Positions 6,963 to 14,744 of a stretch of DNA of 27,555 nt are shown in pieces. Origin of the DNA: an uncultured Porphyromonas sp. (GTDB lineage Bacteria; Bacteroidota; Bacteroidia; Bacteroidales; Porphyromonadaceae). Made by a program: the position numbers and the translations under genes. How positions within the stretch are numbered: position 1 is the stretch's first letter; each line of letters begins with the position of its first letter. The notes beneath the pieces are model-generated. The model was given only the letters and a program-made list of their open reading frames with translations, was not told where the DNA came from and searched no databases. The stretch is taken from NCBI RefSeq assembly GCF_905372525.1, contig NZ_CAJPPN010000030.1, positions 1-27,555 on the forward strand, written 5' to 3'.

Positions 6963-9215
6963 ATGAGTATACCTAGGTACACCGCCACCTGGCTCATAGG
7001 GCTTGCCTTAGCTGCCCTATCCGTACAGTACGTAGCAGCTCAGACTCCCCTTACGCTCCGCATCCTATCTCCCTCGGGCAAGGCATTGGACTCCATTGCT
7101 CTCCGCATTGCCTTCGCCGATACACTCGTCGTCACGGGCTACACCGACCGAGAGGGACTCTTCACGACGAAGGCTCCTCAGGGTTGCACCCAGGCACACC
7201 TATGGGCTTGGGGCAAGGGCTATGCTACCCTAGAGGCCAATATCTCTACCGAGGAGACGAAGGAGCAGAGCCATACCCTAAGGCTTCCCCTACGCACCCT
7301 CCCCGGTGTGGAGGTACTCCGTGACCAGCGGGGGAGCAGTAGCCCCACCTCGGAGAGCTATCGGGTCTCTCCCACCAGCCTACCCCAGGGGGCTAAGGCA
7401 GACCAAGCCCTGAGACGTCTACCAGGGCTCCTCCTCACAGACGAGGGCGTCTGTCTCATCGGAGCGACGAGTCTAGCCCCGATCTACGTCAACGAAGTCC
7501 CGGCCAGCATGGGCTTCATCCGTAGCCTAGCTGCCTCCGACCTAGACCAAGTAGAGGTACGCTATCGGGACACACAGACCGAGGGAGAGGGGGGAGCCGT
7601 CTATATCACCCTCCGACGAGAGACGACGACTACCCTGCGGGGGGATCTCTTAGCCTCTGCTGGGGTACTACGTCCCGAGTATCGGCTACACCCGAGTCTA
7701 TCACTCTACACACAGCGCTTTGACCTAAGGCTCTTCTCCGCAGTCAGCTATAGCCACCTCTACCCCGAGACACATCTGTACCAAGGTGAGCGGGAAGTCC
7801 TCCGCCAGAGCAACGAGGATCGCTCTCTAAGCCTCGCCCTAGGGGGGCTGGTCAATATCTACCTGAGCCCAGAGCTACAGGGTACGGGCTCCCTACGCCT
7901 TGGGGGAAGGCAACTACGCTCCCAGAGCAGGCTCATCCAGCCCATGAGCGCCCGTGAGGGGAATCTCTCTGAGCAGGAGGGGTCGCTGGAGCTTAACCTC
8001 CTCCTAGCCTATCGCCCCACCCCTACCCAGCGACTCCTCGTGAAGACTCGGGGCTGGGTGCAGGGGAATACCTTCGCCGACCTGAGCGATCATAGGTACA
8101 GCCTCGGGGACCTCTCCATCGCTACCGACCTCGTCTATGAGCAGCGGGGTGTGGAGCTCCTCAGTAGACTGCACGACCTGACCTTCACCCTCAGCCAGCA
8201 GGAGCAGAGGAGTCGTCTGCATGGGCTGGGGGGACGCTATCAGAGCACACAGCTCCGTCTCCTAGCCGAGGATCAGCTCCAGCTATCGACAGACCTATCT
8301 GCCACACTCACGCTAGGGGTGCAGTGGGGACACTACGGACTAGGAGCTCAGAGGCAGTACGTGACCCCGCTCCCATCGCTTGCCCTACGCTACACCCGCT
8401 GGGGCTACACGGGGCGCCTAGGCTATACACGCTATGTGGAGCATCCCTCCGCCGAGCTCCTCTCCCCGAGTCCCTACTACCTACATGAGCTGGAGCAGGT
8501 GATGGGACAGCCTAACCTATGTCCGCAGAGCACCGACCTCGTACAGCTTAGTCTAGCCAAGGCCTTCGGGGGACATGCCCTCAGCCTATCGGCCTCCTAT
8601 CGCCATCAGGCACAGCTCATCGCGGCCCAGCTCATGGAGCCATCTACCGACCTCCTCGCCTTCGCCAACGTCGGGAGCGGACATCTCTCCGACCTGACCC
8701 TGAGCTATCGTAGCCGCTTCCTCAGTGATCGGCTCGGGGTCAAGCTCTACGCTGGACTCACCTACGCTGCCTATCTGCTAGATCCCACCTTCCGCCCACA
8801 GACGCGGGGACGAAGTAGTATGGGCTGGGAGGTAAGGGGCGGTGGAGAGCTCTCCTACAGCCTACGGGAGGGGTGGCTCTTCGACCTCAGTGCCTCCTAC
8901 CACAGCCCCCGCTTCCTCTTCGGGAGACGTAGGACGAGTGATCCCCTTATCCAGCTCGGGGTGCAAAAGCAGTTCCTAGAAGGACAGCTAGCGGTCAGCC
9001 TAAGGGCAAAGGCTCCCTTTGGTCTCGGTGAACGGGTACAAGAGTACTACCGCCAGCGTCTACACCAGCAGACCAAGGAGCTACACTACTCCCTATGGAA
9101 TATCAGCCTCGGGGTCTCCTACCACTTTGACCGGGGGAGTGAGAAGCCCAAGCCTCAGCTCCCCACCCTCTATCCCGACCACAGCCTTAGGCGTCAGGAC
9201 ATGCACCTGCGCTAG
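6963..9215 (+). CDS. TonB-dependent receptor-like outer-membrane barrel protein
   Basis: A 750-residue outer-membrane protein. A signal peptide covers residues 1-26 (cleavage likely after VAAQ). A carboxypeptidase-regulatory-like beta-sandwich follows (about 28-115, with GYTDREGLFTTKAP). Next comes a plug-like segment (about 145-215: QALRRLPGLLLTDEGVCLIG, then APIYVNEVP and LDQVEVRY). The remainder is a long run of alternating beta strands typical of the OMP_b-brl group of Bacteroidota. No SusD partner is adjacent, so it is not a classic polysaccharide-utilisation pair. The C terminus (SLRRQDMHLR) does not end in an aromatic residue. The cargo is unknown; it could be a true TonB-dependent transporter or only a related barrel. 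Confidence 0.8.
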   Translation: MSIPRYTATWLIGLALAALSVQYVAAQTPLTLRILSPSGKALDSIALRIAFADTLVVTGYTDREGLFTTKAPQGCTQAHLWAWGKGYATLEANISTEETKEQSHTLRLPLRTLPGVEVLRDQRGSSSPTSESYRVSPTSLPQGAKADQALRRLPGLLLTDEGVCLIGATSLAPIYVNEVPASMGFIRSLAASDLDQVEVRYRDTQTEGEGGAVYITLRRETTTTLRGDLLASAGVLRPEYRLHPSLSLYTQRFDLRLFSAVSYSHLYPETHLYQGEREVLRQSNEDRSLSLALGGLVNIYLSPELQGTGSLRLGGRQLRSQSRLIQPMSAREGNLSEQEGSLELNLLLAYRPTPTQRLLVKTRGWVQGNTFADLSDHRYSLGDLSIATDLVYEQRGVELLSRLHDLTFTLSQQEQRSRLHGLGGRYQSTQLRLLAEDQLQLSTDLSATLTLGVQWGHYGLGAQRQYVTPLPSLALRYTRWGYTGRLGYTRYVEHPSAELLSPSPYYLHELEQVMGQPNLCPQSTDLVQLSLAKAFGGHALSLSASYRHQAQLIAAQLMEPSTDLLAFANVGSGHLSDLTLSYRSRFLSDRLGVKLYAGLTYAAYLLDPTFRPQTRGRSSMGWEVRGGGELSYSLREGWLFDLSASYHSPRFLFGRRRTSDPLIQLGVQKQFLEGQLAVSLRAKAPFGLGERVQEYYRQRLHQQTKELHYSLWNISLGVSYHFDRGSEKPKPQLPTLYPDHSLRRQDMHLR

Positions 9216-9270
9216 CCCTTGCCCGCAGATCCCACCCCAACCACACCGCAGAGGAGGGTACCTTTATAAG

Positions 9271-9315
9271 AGTGAGGGGCAGGACGAAGTAGATAACTTC
9301 GTCCTGCCCCTCACT
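9271..9315. terminator. Bidirectional terminator between convergent genes
   Basis: A perfect 19-bp stem (9271-9289 with 9297-9315, loop TAGATAA) lies between the stop of the barrel gene (9215, +) and the stop of the C69 dipeptidase (9372, -). A second GC-rich hairpin (CCCTCGG/CCGAGGG) follows near 9328-9360. Neither strand has a perfect U-run, but strength and position support termination from both sides. Confidence 0.75.
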
Positions 9316-9371
9316 TCACTTGTGGGCTCTCCCTCGGCTCTAGGAGGATACCTCCCGAGGGCGATAGGCGA

Positions 9372-10820
9372 TTAAGCGCCGTGGAAGAGATATTCCTCCT
9401 GGATATCCTCCGTGAGGCGGGTAAAGAGGGTCTCGATCAGCTCATCCGTTACCTGCAGTGCCTTGAGCAGGATCTGATCCGAGAAGCTCTGTAGGAGCTC
9501 TGCCGCATAGTAGGGCTGGCTCTCATAGACGGCTAGGTAGCGCTGCTCCATCTCCCGCTGGCGGGCATCGGTCTCTGCCTCGAAGCGGGCATAGGTCTCC
9601 TGGATCAGGGGGGCATAGCGGTTGTAGTTCACCATCCCTAGAGCCTGTACCTTGCGGAACTTCCAGTAGGCCGAGTCGTGGCTGGAGTGGTTCGTCCCCT
9701 TGGTGTAGGCCTCGGGATAAGATGTGATCCCCTGATAGAGAGGTAGGAAGACCCCAAGGTCGGCCATCCCAAGGGCGACATAGTTTATACGTCCGATGGC
9801 CTGCGGTAGCTCGGGGCGAACCTGCAGGATATGCGTCTGCGTTGTGCGGAAGATGGAGACAGGGCGGTAAGGCTCCCGAGGGTTGGCATGCAGATAGGGA
9901 TCATGCTCCGTACCCTGATAGTGGAAGCGGAAGACTCGGCGCAGGTCATCCATCTCCAGAGGATGCTCTGCTCGGGCAAAGACGGGGAAGGTATTGCGGG
10001 TGACGTCATTGTGGATCGAGGGGCTCAGCATCGCCTGGAGTCCCCAGACCCGAGGATAGTTGTACGTCGTGTCCAGCGCCACATCACGGATATAGGCCTC
10101 GTGGAAGTCAAAGTCTCCCTTAGCTGGGTCATACAGCCCGTGCTGTATAGCGTGCTCGATGAGGTCTGCACTGGCTAAGTAGTGCTCGGGATCCTTCGGG
10201 TCGTAGCGTCTGAAGCGACTCTGATTCCCCGTGACGAAGTACTGATCCTCGGGGATACGACAGGCGAGCCAGCGGTGTCCCGAGGCAGTCTCTAGGTACC
10301 AGGTCTCGTGGCTGTCCACGAAGCCCACCCCGAAGCCCTCGGCGATGCCATGCTCCTCGATCAGTGCCCCTAGGCGAAGCACCCCTTCGCGGGCAGAGCG
10401 GATGTAGGGTAGGACGATGTTGAAGACAGAGTTCTCTGCTACCCCATTCTCGACGAGGGGGTCAGCCTCTAGTGCTCGGTCGCTACTGAAGATGCTCTCT
10501 GTGGCGCTCATCCCGACCCCAGCGGTATTGAAGCCCGCACTGCCCCAGTGGCCACGCAGGTGATAGGGGGCGAGGGCGGAGTAGCCCAAGGCCTCTCGTG
10601 GGAGTTCGCAACGGAAGGGGCTATCCAGAGCGACAAAGCGCTCGGCACCCATAGCGGTATCGGGGTAGAGCTCGAGGTTCTTAGCGAGCATGGCATTCCA
10701 GTCTTCGCTACGAGCTACGATCCTCGAGCCATCGGCCATCATCTCGGGGCCAACGATGATGGTGGTACATTCGGAGGGGAGAGAGGACGTCCTCTCTGGG
10801 GTCTTTTGGTTCTGTTCCAT
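9372..10820 (-). CDS. C69-family dipeptidase (PepD/PepDA-like)
   Basis: An N-terminal-nucleophile dipeptidase of peptidase family C69, which cleaves a broad range of dipeptides. Cys18 starts the CTTIIVGPEMMADGS segment and is the expected nucleophile, exposed by removal of a 17-residue propeptide. SEDWNA, AGVGMSATESIFS and the ETWYLETASGHRW block are typical of the family. The 482-residue length is normal. The N terminus is hydrophilic, so no signal peptide is seen and the enzyme is probably cytoplasmic, unlike some exported family members. It is transcribed from a clear promoter at 10864-10894 and ends at the bidirectional terminator shared with the barrel gene. Confidence 0.92.
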   Translation of the reverse strand: MEQNQKTPERTSSLPSECTTIIVGPEMMADGSRIVARSEDWNAMLAKNLELYPDTAMGAERFVALDSPFRCELPREALGYSALAPYHLRGHWGSAGFNTAGVGMSATESIFSSDRALEADPLVENGVAENSVFNIVLPYIRSAREGVLRLGALIEEHGIAEGFGVGFVDSHETWYLETASGHRWLACRIPEDQYFVTGNQSRFRRYDPKDPEHYLASADLIEHAIQHGLYDPAKGDFDFHEAYIRDVALDTTYNYPRVWGLQAMLSPSIHNDVTRNTFPVFARAEHPLEMDDLRRVFRFHYQGTEHDPYLHANPREPYRPVSIFRTTQTHILQVRPELPQAIGRINYVALGMADLGVFLPLYQGITSYPEAYTKGTNHSSHDSAYWKFRKVQALGMVNYNRYAPLIQETYARFEAETDARQREMEQRYLAVYESQPYYAAELLQSFSDQILLKALQVTDELIETLFTRLTEDIQEEYLFHGA

Positions 10821-10863
10821 GATGAGTTAATGATGTATTAAGAGTCTGCCCGATGCAGACATG

Positions 10864-10894
10864 CAATATTACACCATTCCCTCCTCATTGTCAA
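10864..10894 (-). promoter_or_regulatory. Promoter of the C69 dipeptidase (copy 1 of duplicated promoter P1)
   Basis: Read on the minus strand: TTG (within TTGACA), then 20 bases, then TAATATTG. This is the Bacteroidota -33/-7 layout with one mismatch to TAnnTTTG. The start codon is 44 bases downstream. About 60 bases including this promoter recur at 12700-12760 in front of the second paralogue. Confidence 0.7.
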
Positions 10895-10931
10895 TACCCA
10901 ATCCTAGGTATTCTCCTCGTTAAGTCTCTAT

Positions 10932-10959
10932 ATAGGAGGGGGAAGCCCCCCCCTCCTAT
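10932..10959 (-). terminator. Terminator of the first paralogue
   Basis: An 11-bp stem ATAGGAGGGGG / CCCCCTCCTAT with loop AAGCCC lies 11 bases beyond the stop codon at 10970 and before the C69 promoter. GTCTC/GAGAC can extend it outward. There is no long U-run on the minus strand (ATAGAGACTTAAC). Confidence 0.6.
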
Positions 10960-10969
10960 CGGACTGAGA

Positions 10970-11569
10970 CTAGAGGTCTCCTGCGCTCTCCGCTCTCTGA
11001 GCTTGGCTCAGCGCTCGATCGGCATAACCAATCGTCCCATCCTTAAATACCTGATGACTCTTGGTGCTGTAATTCTTGATTATCCATAGCCCCGTATGAG
11101 CATCTTGTATTTGCTTCATCGTGACGATGGGGGAGGCATCTTGGCTTTTCCCCATCACCCCATACTTACCCACCAATAGACGCTCTATACGATTGAGCTC
11201 CTGCTGCTCCACAATGGTCAAGGAGACAAATACCAACTGCCCTCTGTAGAACTGAAACAAGACCCTCCGTGTAGCACTACCCTCATACATAAGCCCCGTA
11301 GCTATGTAGCTCACGGTGTATCGTGCAGGCTGAGGGGAATAGTAGTTTTGGATGATCTCTCCACCTAGTTTTTGGACAATCTCCACCACTTGTTTAGGGG
11401 TAGATACCCCGAGGGTGCAGCCGAGGATCGTACGCTCGATGGGAACCTTACTCTGCTTTATTTGGGCTTGGATATTAGGAGCAAGGAAGAGACCTAGGGC
11501 TAGGCTCAGGGCTAGGACGATCCTTGGGCCTAGCGAGGAGAAGAGGTTTTGATAGCGTCTCTTATTCAT
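10970..11569 (-). CDS. Exported protein of the tandem paralogue family, copy A (unknown function)
   Basis: I do not recognise this protein beyond its local family. Of 199 residues, 1-36 form a signal peptide (basic MNKRRYQ start, hydrophobic core, cleavage after IQAQ). The shared family core follows: SKVPIERTILGCTLGVSTP (about 39-57), QKLGGEI, a central strand-rich region with FYRGQLVFVSL, KYG near residue 137 and a C-terminal GYADRALSQAQRAES. It is the most diverged of the four copies; the other three share almost the whole N-terminal half. The short 'G-x-T-L-G-V-x-T-P' core followed by a helix faintly recalls BamE/SmpA-like folds, but this is weak. It has its own promoter, a 173-nt leader and a terminator. 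Confidence 0.75.
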   Translation of the reverse strand: MNKRRYQNLFSSLGPRIVLALSLALGLFLAPNIQAQIKQSKVPIERTILGCTLGVSTPKQVVEIVQKLGGEIIQNYYSPQPARYTVSYIATGLMYEGSATRRVLFQFYRGQLVFVSLTIVEQQELNRIERLLVGKYGVMGKSQDASPIVTMKQIQDAHTGLWIIKNYSTKSHQVFKDGTIGYADRALSQAQRAESAGDL

Positions 11570-11750
11570 TGCTGTATCTCACTATAGAGTCTCATCCCCT
11601 GCGGGCTCTAATCTTGTAGAGAGGGAGGTGGGAAGGAATGGGGATACACAGCACACCACTTGGCACACGGACACGATGCGCCCCTCCTCTATCGCAAAAG
11701 GTAGGGAGACACCTACGAAGGGTGCGCTCCCCTCCCTCTCGACAAAGGTA
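11570..11750 (-). promoter_or_regulatory. Promoter and structured leader of copy A
   Basis: The -7 element TACCTTTG is at 11743-11750 (minus strand) and the start codon at 11569, leaving a leader of about 165-170 nt. The leader contains AGGAGGG (11682-11688). A long-range helix pairs UAUCCCC (11646-11640) with GGGGAUG (11599-11593) just before the gene. The equivalent helix exists in the other three leaders, with different bases at two pairs. A second hairpin (GAGCC/GACUC, one mismatch) overlaps the 3' strand and would compete with it. Confidence 0.55.
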
Positions 11751-11941
11751 GCCTTTTCCACCTACTCCTATCCGAGATCGTCTGCGTACAAGAAAGGCGA
11801 TGGGGCGCATGTAGACACGGAGCAATGCCCCACCTATCTAGCTCTTCCCCTCTCGACTCCAACATCCGACCTAATGGGCGAAAGGCTACAGCCCCTCACG
11901 GGAGGGCTGGAGCGGGCAAAAGTCCCACTCCAAGTCTACTA
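11743..11941. repeat. Intergenic duplication, copy 1 (pairs with 13584-13785)
   Basis: About 200 bases between copies A and B are homologous to the segment between copies C and D. Identical stretches include the TACCTTTGTCGAG promoter end, CTACTCCTATCCGAGATCGT, CTAATGGGCGAA and the hairpin around 11885-11913. Similarity falls off inside the leader of copy A and continues into the 3' end of copy B. Confidence 0.8.
11885..11913 (-). terminator. Hairpin after copy B, probable terminator
   Basis: GCTACAGCCC (11885-11894) pairs with GGGCTGGAGC (11904-11913), one mismatch. It lies 26 bases beyond the stop of copy B. The homologous hairpin after copy D is perfect. No U-run follows on the minus strand, so a processing or stability role is also possible. 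Confidence 0.45.
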
Positions 11942-12529
11942 GATCTCACTCTCTTTCTCTGCCAAACGAGCTAGACCAAGTTCCACATCTGTATAGGCAA
12001 TATAAGCATCCTTGAACATACTATGTCCCTCATATTCAAAGTTGCGAACTACCTCTAAAGTGGTAAAGGCATCAAAAACGACTTTACTTTTCATTTTGGA
12101 CGTTCCCACACCCTCTGTTATCGTTCCATATTTATCCTCTAATTCGGACTCTATCTGTTCTAGTACATCCAAATCACTGAAGATAAAGAATATACTCCGC
12201 AGATGCCCCTTATAGAAAAACATATAGACAGTCTGTGTGGGGCGCCTTGCATAGTTAAGTCCCGTGACAATATAGCTTGCATCTTTACTTCCAGCGTGAG
12301 TGCCGTCTTCTAGAATTATCTTTCCGCCCTGTCGTTGGATGATTGCCCGTGCCTCTGCAGGCGTTGTAACCCCAAGGGTGAAGCCACTGATGGTACGGTT
12401 GATTGGCACCTTGCTGCGCCCGTCTTGTGCGTGGGAGGGGAGGGAGAGGAGGAGAGCCAGCAGGAGTCCGAGCGTGAGGGCAAGCCTACGACTCATAGGG
12501 TGAGAGGAAGGTGAGTAGATGTTCATCAT
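11939..12529 (-). CDS. Exported protein of the tandem paralogue family, copy B (unknown function)
   Basis: 196 residues, function not recognised. The start chosen (MMNIYSPSSHPMSRR) has an A-rich upstream region typical of the phylum; an internal Met12 would also give a good signal peptide. The hydrophobic core LALTLGLLLALLLSLPS is followed by HAQ, the probable cleavage site near residue 35. The mature part opens with KVPINRTISGFTLGVTTP and AEARAIIQRQGGKI, then FFYKGHLRSI (about 104-113), ELEDKYG (129-135) and a C-terminal AYIAYTDVELGLARLAEKE. Residues 1-112 differ from copy D at only five positions, while the second half differs widely. AT content is visibly higher than in neighbouring genes. 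Confidence 0.78.
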   Translation of the reverse strand: MMNIYSPSSHPMSRRLALTLGLLLALLLSLPSHAQDGRSKVPINRTISGFTLGVTTPAEARAIIQRQGGKIILEDGTHAGSKDASYIVTGLNYARRPTQTVYMFFYKGHLRSIFFIFSDLDVLEQIESELEDKYGTITEGVGTSKMKSKVVFDAFTTLEVVRNFEYEGHSMFKDAYIAYTDVELGLARLAEKESEI

Positions 12530-12740
12530 ATTCCTGGTTGTTTCTTTGGTGAGCCTTCGCCCCCAGTTGGCTCGGGATGTATGGTACTTGTAGTGGAGGG
12601 CTGGGGACGCACTGCGTACGGCTGGGATAGGAGTACGTGGGGTGATACCCTCCTTGGATACTTTGGCGAGTTCAGTGATGTGTCATGTACTGCCCTCGAT
12701 GGACATATGCAATATTATACCTTTTCCACCTCATTGTCAA
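12530..12740 (-). promoter_or_regulatory. Promoter P1 (copy 2) and structured leader of copy B
   Basis: The promoter has TTG (12740-12738), 20 bases, then TAATATTG (12717-12710) on the minus strand. It is a duplicate of the C69 dipeptidase promoter. The following leader, from about 12655 down to the start at 12529, instead matches the leader of copy D. It contains AGGAGGG (12654-12648) and the 9-bp helix CGUCCCCAG (12609-12601) with CUGGGGGCG (12566-12558), including one U·G pair. GAGCC/GGCUC (12573-12569 with 12555-12551) forms the competing hairpin. Confidence 0.6.
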
Positions 12741-12823
12741 TACCTAGTCTTAGGCATCCCCCCTTTTATACAGCCTAATCGGCGAGGGGGCAGGTAGATG
12801 GGTACAAGTCGCATCCCATCTTA

Positions 12824-13408
12824 CTAGATCTCATTCTCATTCTCTGCCGAATAAGCCCGATCAAGTTCCCGATCTGTATATGAAATATAAGCGTACGCGA
12901 ATCCAACATGCCCGTCGTCCTCGAAGCTATGAACTACCACCTCTAAAGAAGTAAAGGCATCAGCAAGACCTTTCACTCTCATTTTGGACGTTGCCTTACC
13001 CTCCGCCATCGTTCCATATTTATTCTCTAATCCTGACTCTATCTGCTCGAATATCTTTAGATCACCAAAGACAAATGATATACTCCGCAGATGCCCCTTA
13101 TAGAAATATAGGCGGACTGAGAGCGTGGGGCGCCTCGCATATTTAAGTCCCGTAATGGCATAGACCACCTCATCACTCCATGCTTGAGTTTCTTCTATCT
13201 CTCCGCCCTGTCGTTGGATGATTGCACGTGCCTCTGCAGGCGTTGTAACCCCAAGGGTAAAGCCACTGATGGTACGGTCGATTGGCTCCTTGCTTTGCCC
13301 ATCTTGTGCGTAGGAGGGGAGGGAGAGGAGGAGAGCCAGCAGGAGACCGAGCGTGAGGGCAAGTCTACGACTCATAGAGCGAGAGGAAGGTGAGTAGATG
13401 TTCATCAT
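12824..13408 (-). CDS. Exported protein of the tandem paralogue family, copy C (unknown function)
   Basis: 194 residues, function not recognised. The frame is open upstream to 13651, but the start MMNIYSPSSRSMSRR at 13408 aligns with copies B and D and has the same A-rich leader; the upstream part is untranslated leader and promoter. A signal peptide ends near SYAQ. The core KEPIDRTISGFTLGVTTP, AEARAIIQRQGGEI, LYFYKGHLRSISFVF, ENKYG and the C-terminal AYISYTDRELDRAYSAENE follow the family pattern. Its centre and C-terminal half differ from B and D more than its signal peptide does. The promoter and leader are at 13409-13591. No strong terminator separates it from promoter P1 of copy B. Confidence 0.78.
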   Translation of the reverse strand: MMNIYSPSSRSMSRRLALTLGLLLALLLSLPSYAQDGQSKEPIDRTISGFTLGVTTPAEARAIIQRQGGEIEETQAWSDEVVYAITGLKYARRPTLSVRLYFYKGHLRSISFVFGDLKIFEQIESGLENKYGTMAEGKATSKMRVKGLADAFTSLEVVVHSFEDDGHVGFAYAYISYTDRELDRAYSAENENEI

Positions 13409-13591
13409 ATTTATGGTTGTTTCTTTGGTGAGCCTTCGTCCCCTACGGGCTCTGTGTATTACTGAATTGTGGACGAGGAGAGGGACGAATAGTGCATACC
13501 GAACTGGATGGTCACGATATGACACCCTCCTCTTTATTGGCAAAGCGGAGAAGCCCGCATCAAGGAGCGAGTCTCTCTCTCGACAAAGGTA
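13409..13591 (-). promoter_or_regulatory. Promoter and structured leader of copy C
   Basis: The -7 TACCTTTG (13591-13584) is followed by TCGAGAG, as at copy A. The leader of about 170 nt contains AGGAGGG (13531-13525). A perfect 8-bp helix pairs UUCGUCCC (13489-13482) with GGGACGAA (13442-13435). GAGCC/GGCUC (13452-13448 with 13434-13430) forms the competing hairpin at the same place as in B and D. No -33 TTG at standard spacing. Confidence 0.55.
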
Positions 13592-13785
13592 GCCTTTTCC
13601 ACCTACTCCTATCCGAGATCGTCTGCGTACAAGGAGGAGGATGGCTAGCATATAATAGATACGGAGCGATAGCCTACGTATCTAGCTCTACCCCTCTCGA
13701 CTCCACCATCTGACCTAATGGGCGAAGGGCTCCAGCCCCTCACGGGAGGGCTGGAGCGGGCAAAAGTTCCACTCCAAGCCTACTA
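13584..13785. repeat. Intergenic duplication, copy 2 (pairs with 11743-11941)
   Basis: Homologous to 11743-11941 across about 200 bases, including the promoter end, CTACTCCTATCCGAGATCGT, CTAATGGGCGAA, the terminator-like hairpin and the last bases of the upstream paralogue. Small insertions and substitutions show that the two copies have diverged. Confidence 0.8.
13729..13757 (-). terminator. Hairpin after copy D, probable terminator
   Basis: A perfect 10-bp stem GCTCCAGCCC (13729-13738) with GGGCTGGAGC (13748-13757), loop CTCACGGGA, lies 26 bases beyond the stop of copy D. No U-run follows on the minus strand. Confidence 0.5.
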
Positions 13786-14367
13786 GTTCTCACTCTCTTT
13801 CTCTGCCGAACGAGCTCGATCAAGTTCCTTATCTGTATAGGCAATATAAGCATGATCGATTCTAACATGTCCCTCATATTCAAAGGTGCGAACTACCTCT
13901 AAAGAGGTAAAGGGATCAACAATACCTTTCTTTTTGAACATCCCCTCAGACTCTATCATCTTTCCATATTTATCTTCTAGTTCTGACTCTATCTGCTCTA
14001 GTACATCCCAACCATCGAAGCCAAAGTATATACTACGCAGATGCCCCTTATAAAAAAACATATCGACAGTCTGCGTGGGGCGCCTTGCATAGTTAAGTCC
14101 CGAGACAATATAGCTTGCATCTTTACTTCCAGCGTGAACGCCGACTTCTAGAATTATCTTTCCGCCCTGCCGTTGGATGATTGCCCGTGCCTCTGCAGGC
14201 GTTGTAACCCCGAGGGTAAAGCCACTGATGGTACGATTGATTGGCACCTTGCTTCGCCCGTCTTGTGCGTGGGAGGGGAGGGAGAGGAGGAGAGCGAGCA
14301 GGAGGCCGAGCGTGAGGGCAAGCCTACGACTCATAGGGTGAGAGGAAGGTGAGTAAATGTTCACCAT
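13783..14367 (-). CDS. Exported protein of the tandem paralogue family, copy D (unknown function)
   Basis: 194 residues, function not recognised. The open frame extends to 14556, but the start MVNIYSPSSHPMSRR at 14367 aligns with copies B and C. A signal peptide ends at HAQ near residue 35. The mature protein shows KVPINRTISGFTLGVTTP, AEARAIIQRQGGKI, FFYKGHLRSI, ELEDKYG and the C-terminal HAYIAYTDKELDRARSAEKE. It is nearly identical to copy B over the first 112 residues and diverged afterwards. It is the promoter-distal end of the array and the copy nearest the 22-bp palindromic sites. No transmembrane segment apart from the signal peptide, so a periplasmic or secreted location is likely. Confidence 0.78.
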   Translation of the reverse strand: MVNIYSPSSHPMSRRLALTLGLLLALLLSLPSHAQDGRSKVPINRTISGFTLGVTTPAEARAIIQRQGGKIILEVGVHAGSKDASYIVSGLNYARRPTQTVDMFFYKGHLRSIYFGFDGWDVLEQIESELEDKYGKMIESEGMFKKKGIVDPFTSLEVVRTFEYEGHVRIDHAYIAYTDKELDRARSAEKESEN

Positions 14368-14552
14368 ATTTATGGTTGTTTCTTTTGGTGAGCCTTCGTC
14401 CCCAGTTGGCTCGGGATGTATGGTGCTTGTGGTGGAGGGCTGGGGACGCACCGCGTACAGCTGGGATAGGAGTACGTGGGGTGATACCCTCCTTCGGCAT
14501 AGGGGAGAGATGTACACTTGTTGGGAGTCCCCTCGCTTACACCGCAAAGGTA
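14368..14552 (-). promoter_or_regulatory. Promoter and structured leader of copy D
   Basis: The -7 TACCTTTG (14552-14545) is followed by CGG. The leader contains AGGAGGG (14493-14487). A perfect 9-bp helix pairs CGUCCCCAG (14448-14440) with CUGGGGACG (14405-14397). The hairpin GAGCC/GGCUC (14412-14408 with 14394-14390) holds that 3' strand in its loop, so the two structures compete or form a strained pseudoknot. Confidence 0.55.
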
Positions 14553-14744
14553 GCACTTTCCCTATATACAGAGCCCCTTAGAGCGGGCGAATGGCTACAC
14601 CCTGCATATCCCACGCTTTGGCTCTCTGAGAGTATCACATCAGCTCCCAGAGACTCCTCTGTTTCAGCCTACTTGGACTCCTAGACATCAGCCTCGGGGA
14701 GGTGTATACGAGTGGCCTACGGCGGACATACCGAGAGCGAGGTT

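Noticed and set aside
13409..13651. Upstream in-frame extensions of paralogues C and D as coding sequence
   Set aside because: Copies B and C/D are not open in the same frame across homologous leader DNA, and the promoter element lies inside the would-be extension.
14727..14739. CATACCGAGAGCG, identical to the stem arm at 59-71
   Set aside because: A few exact 13-mer matches are expected by chance within 27 kb on two strands, and the copy at 14727 has no hairpin partner.
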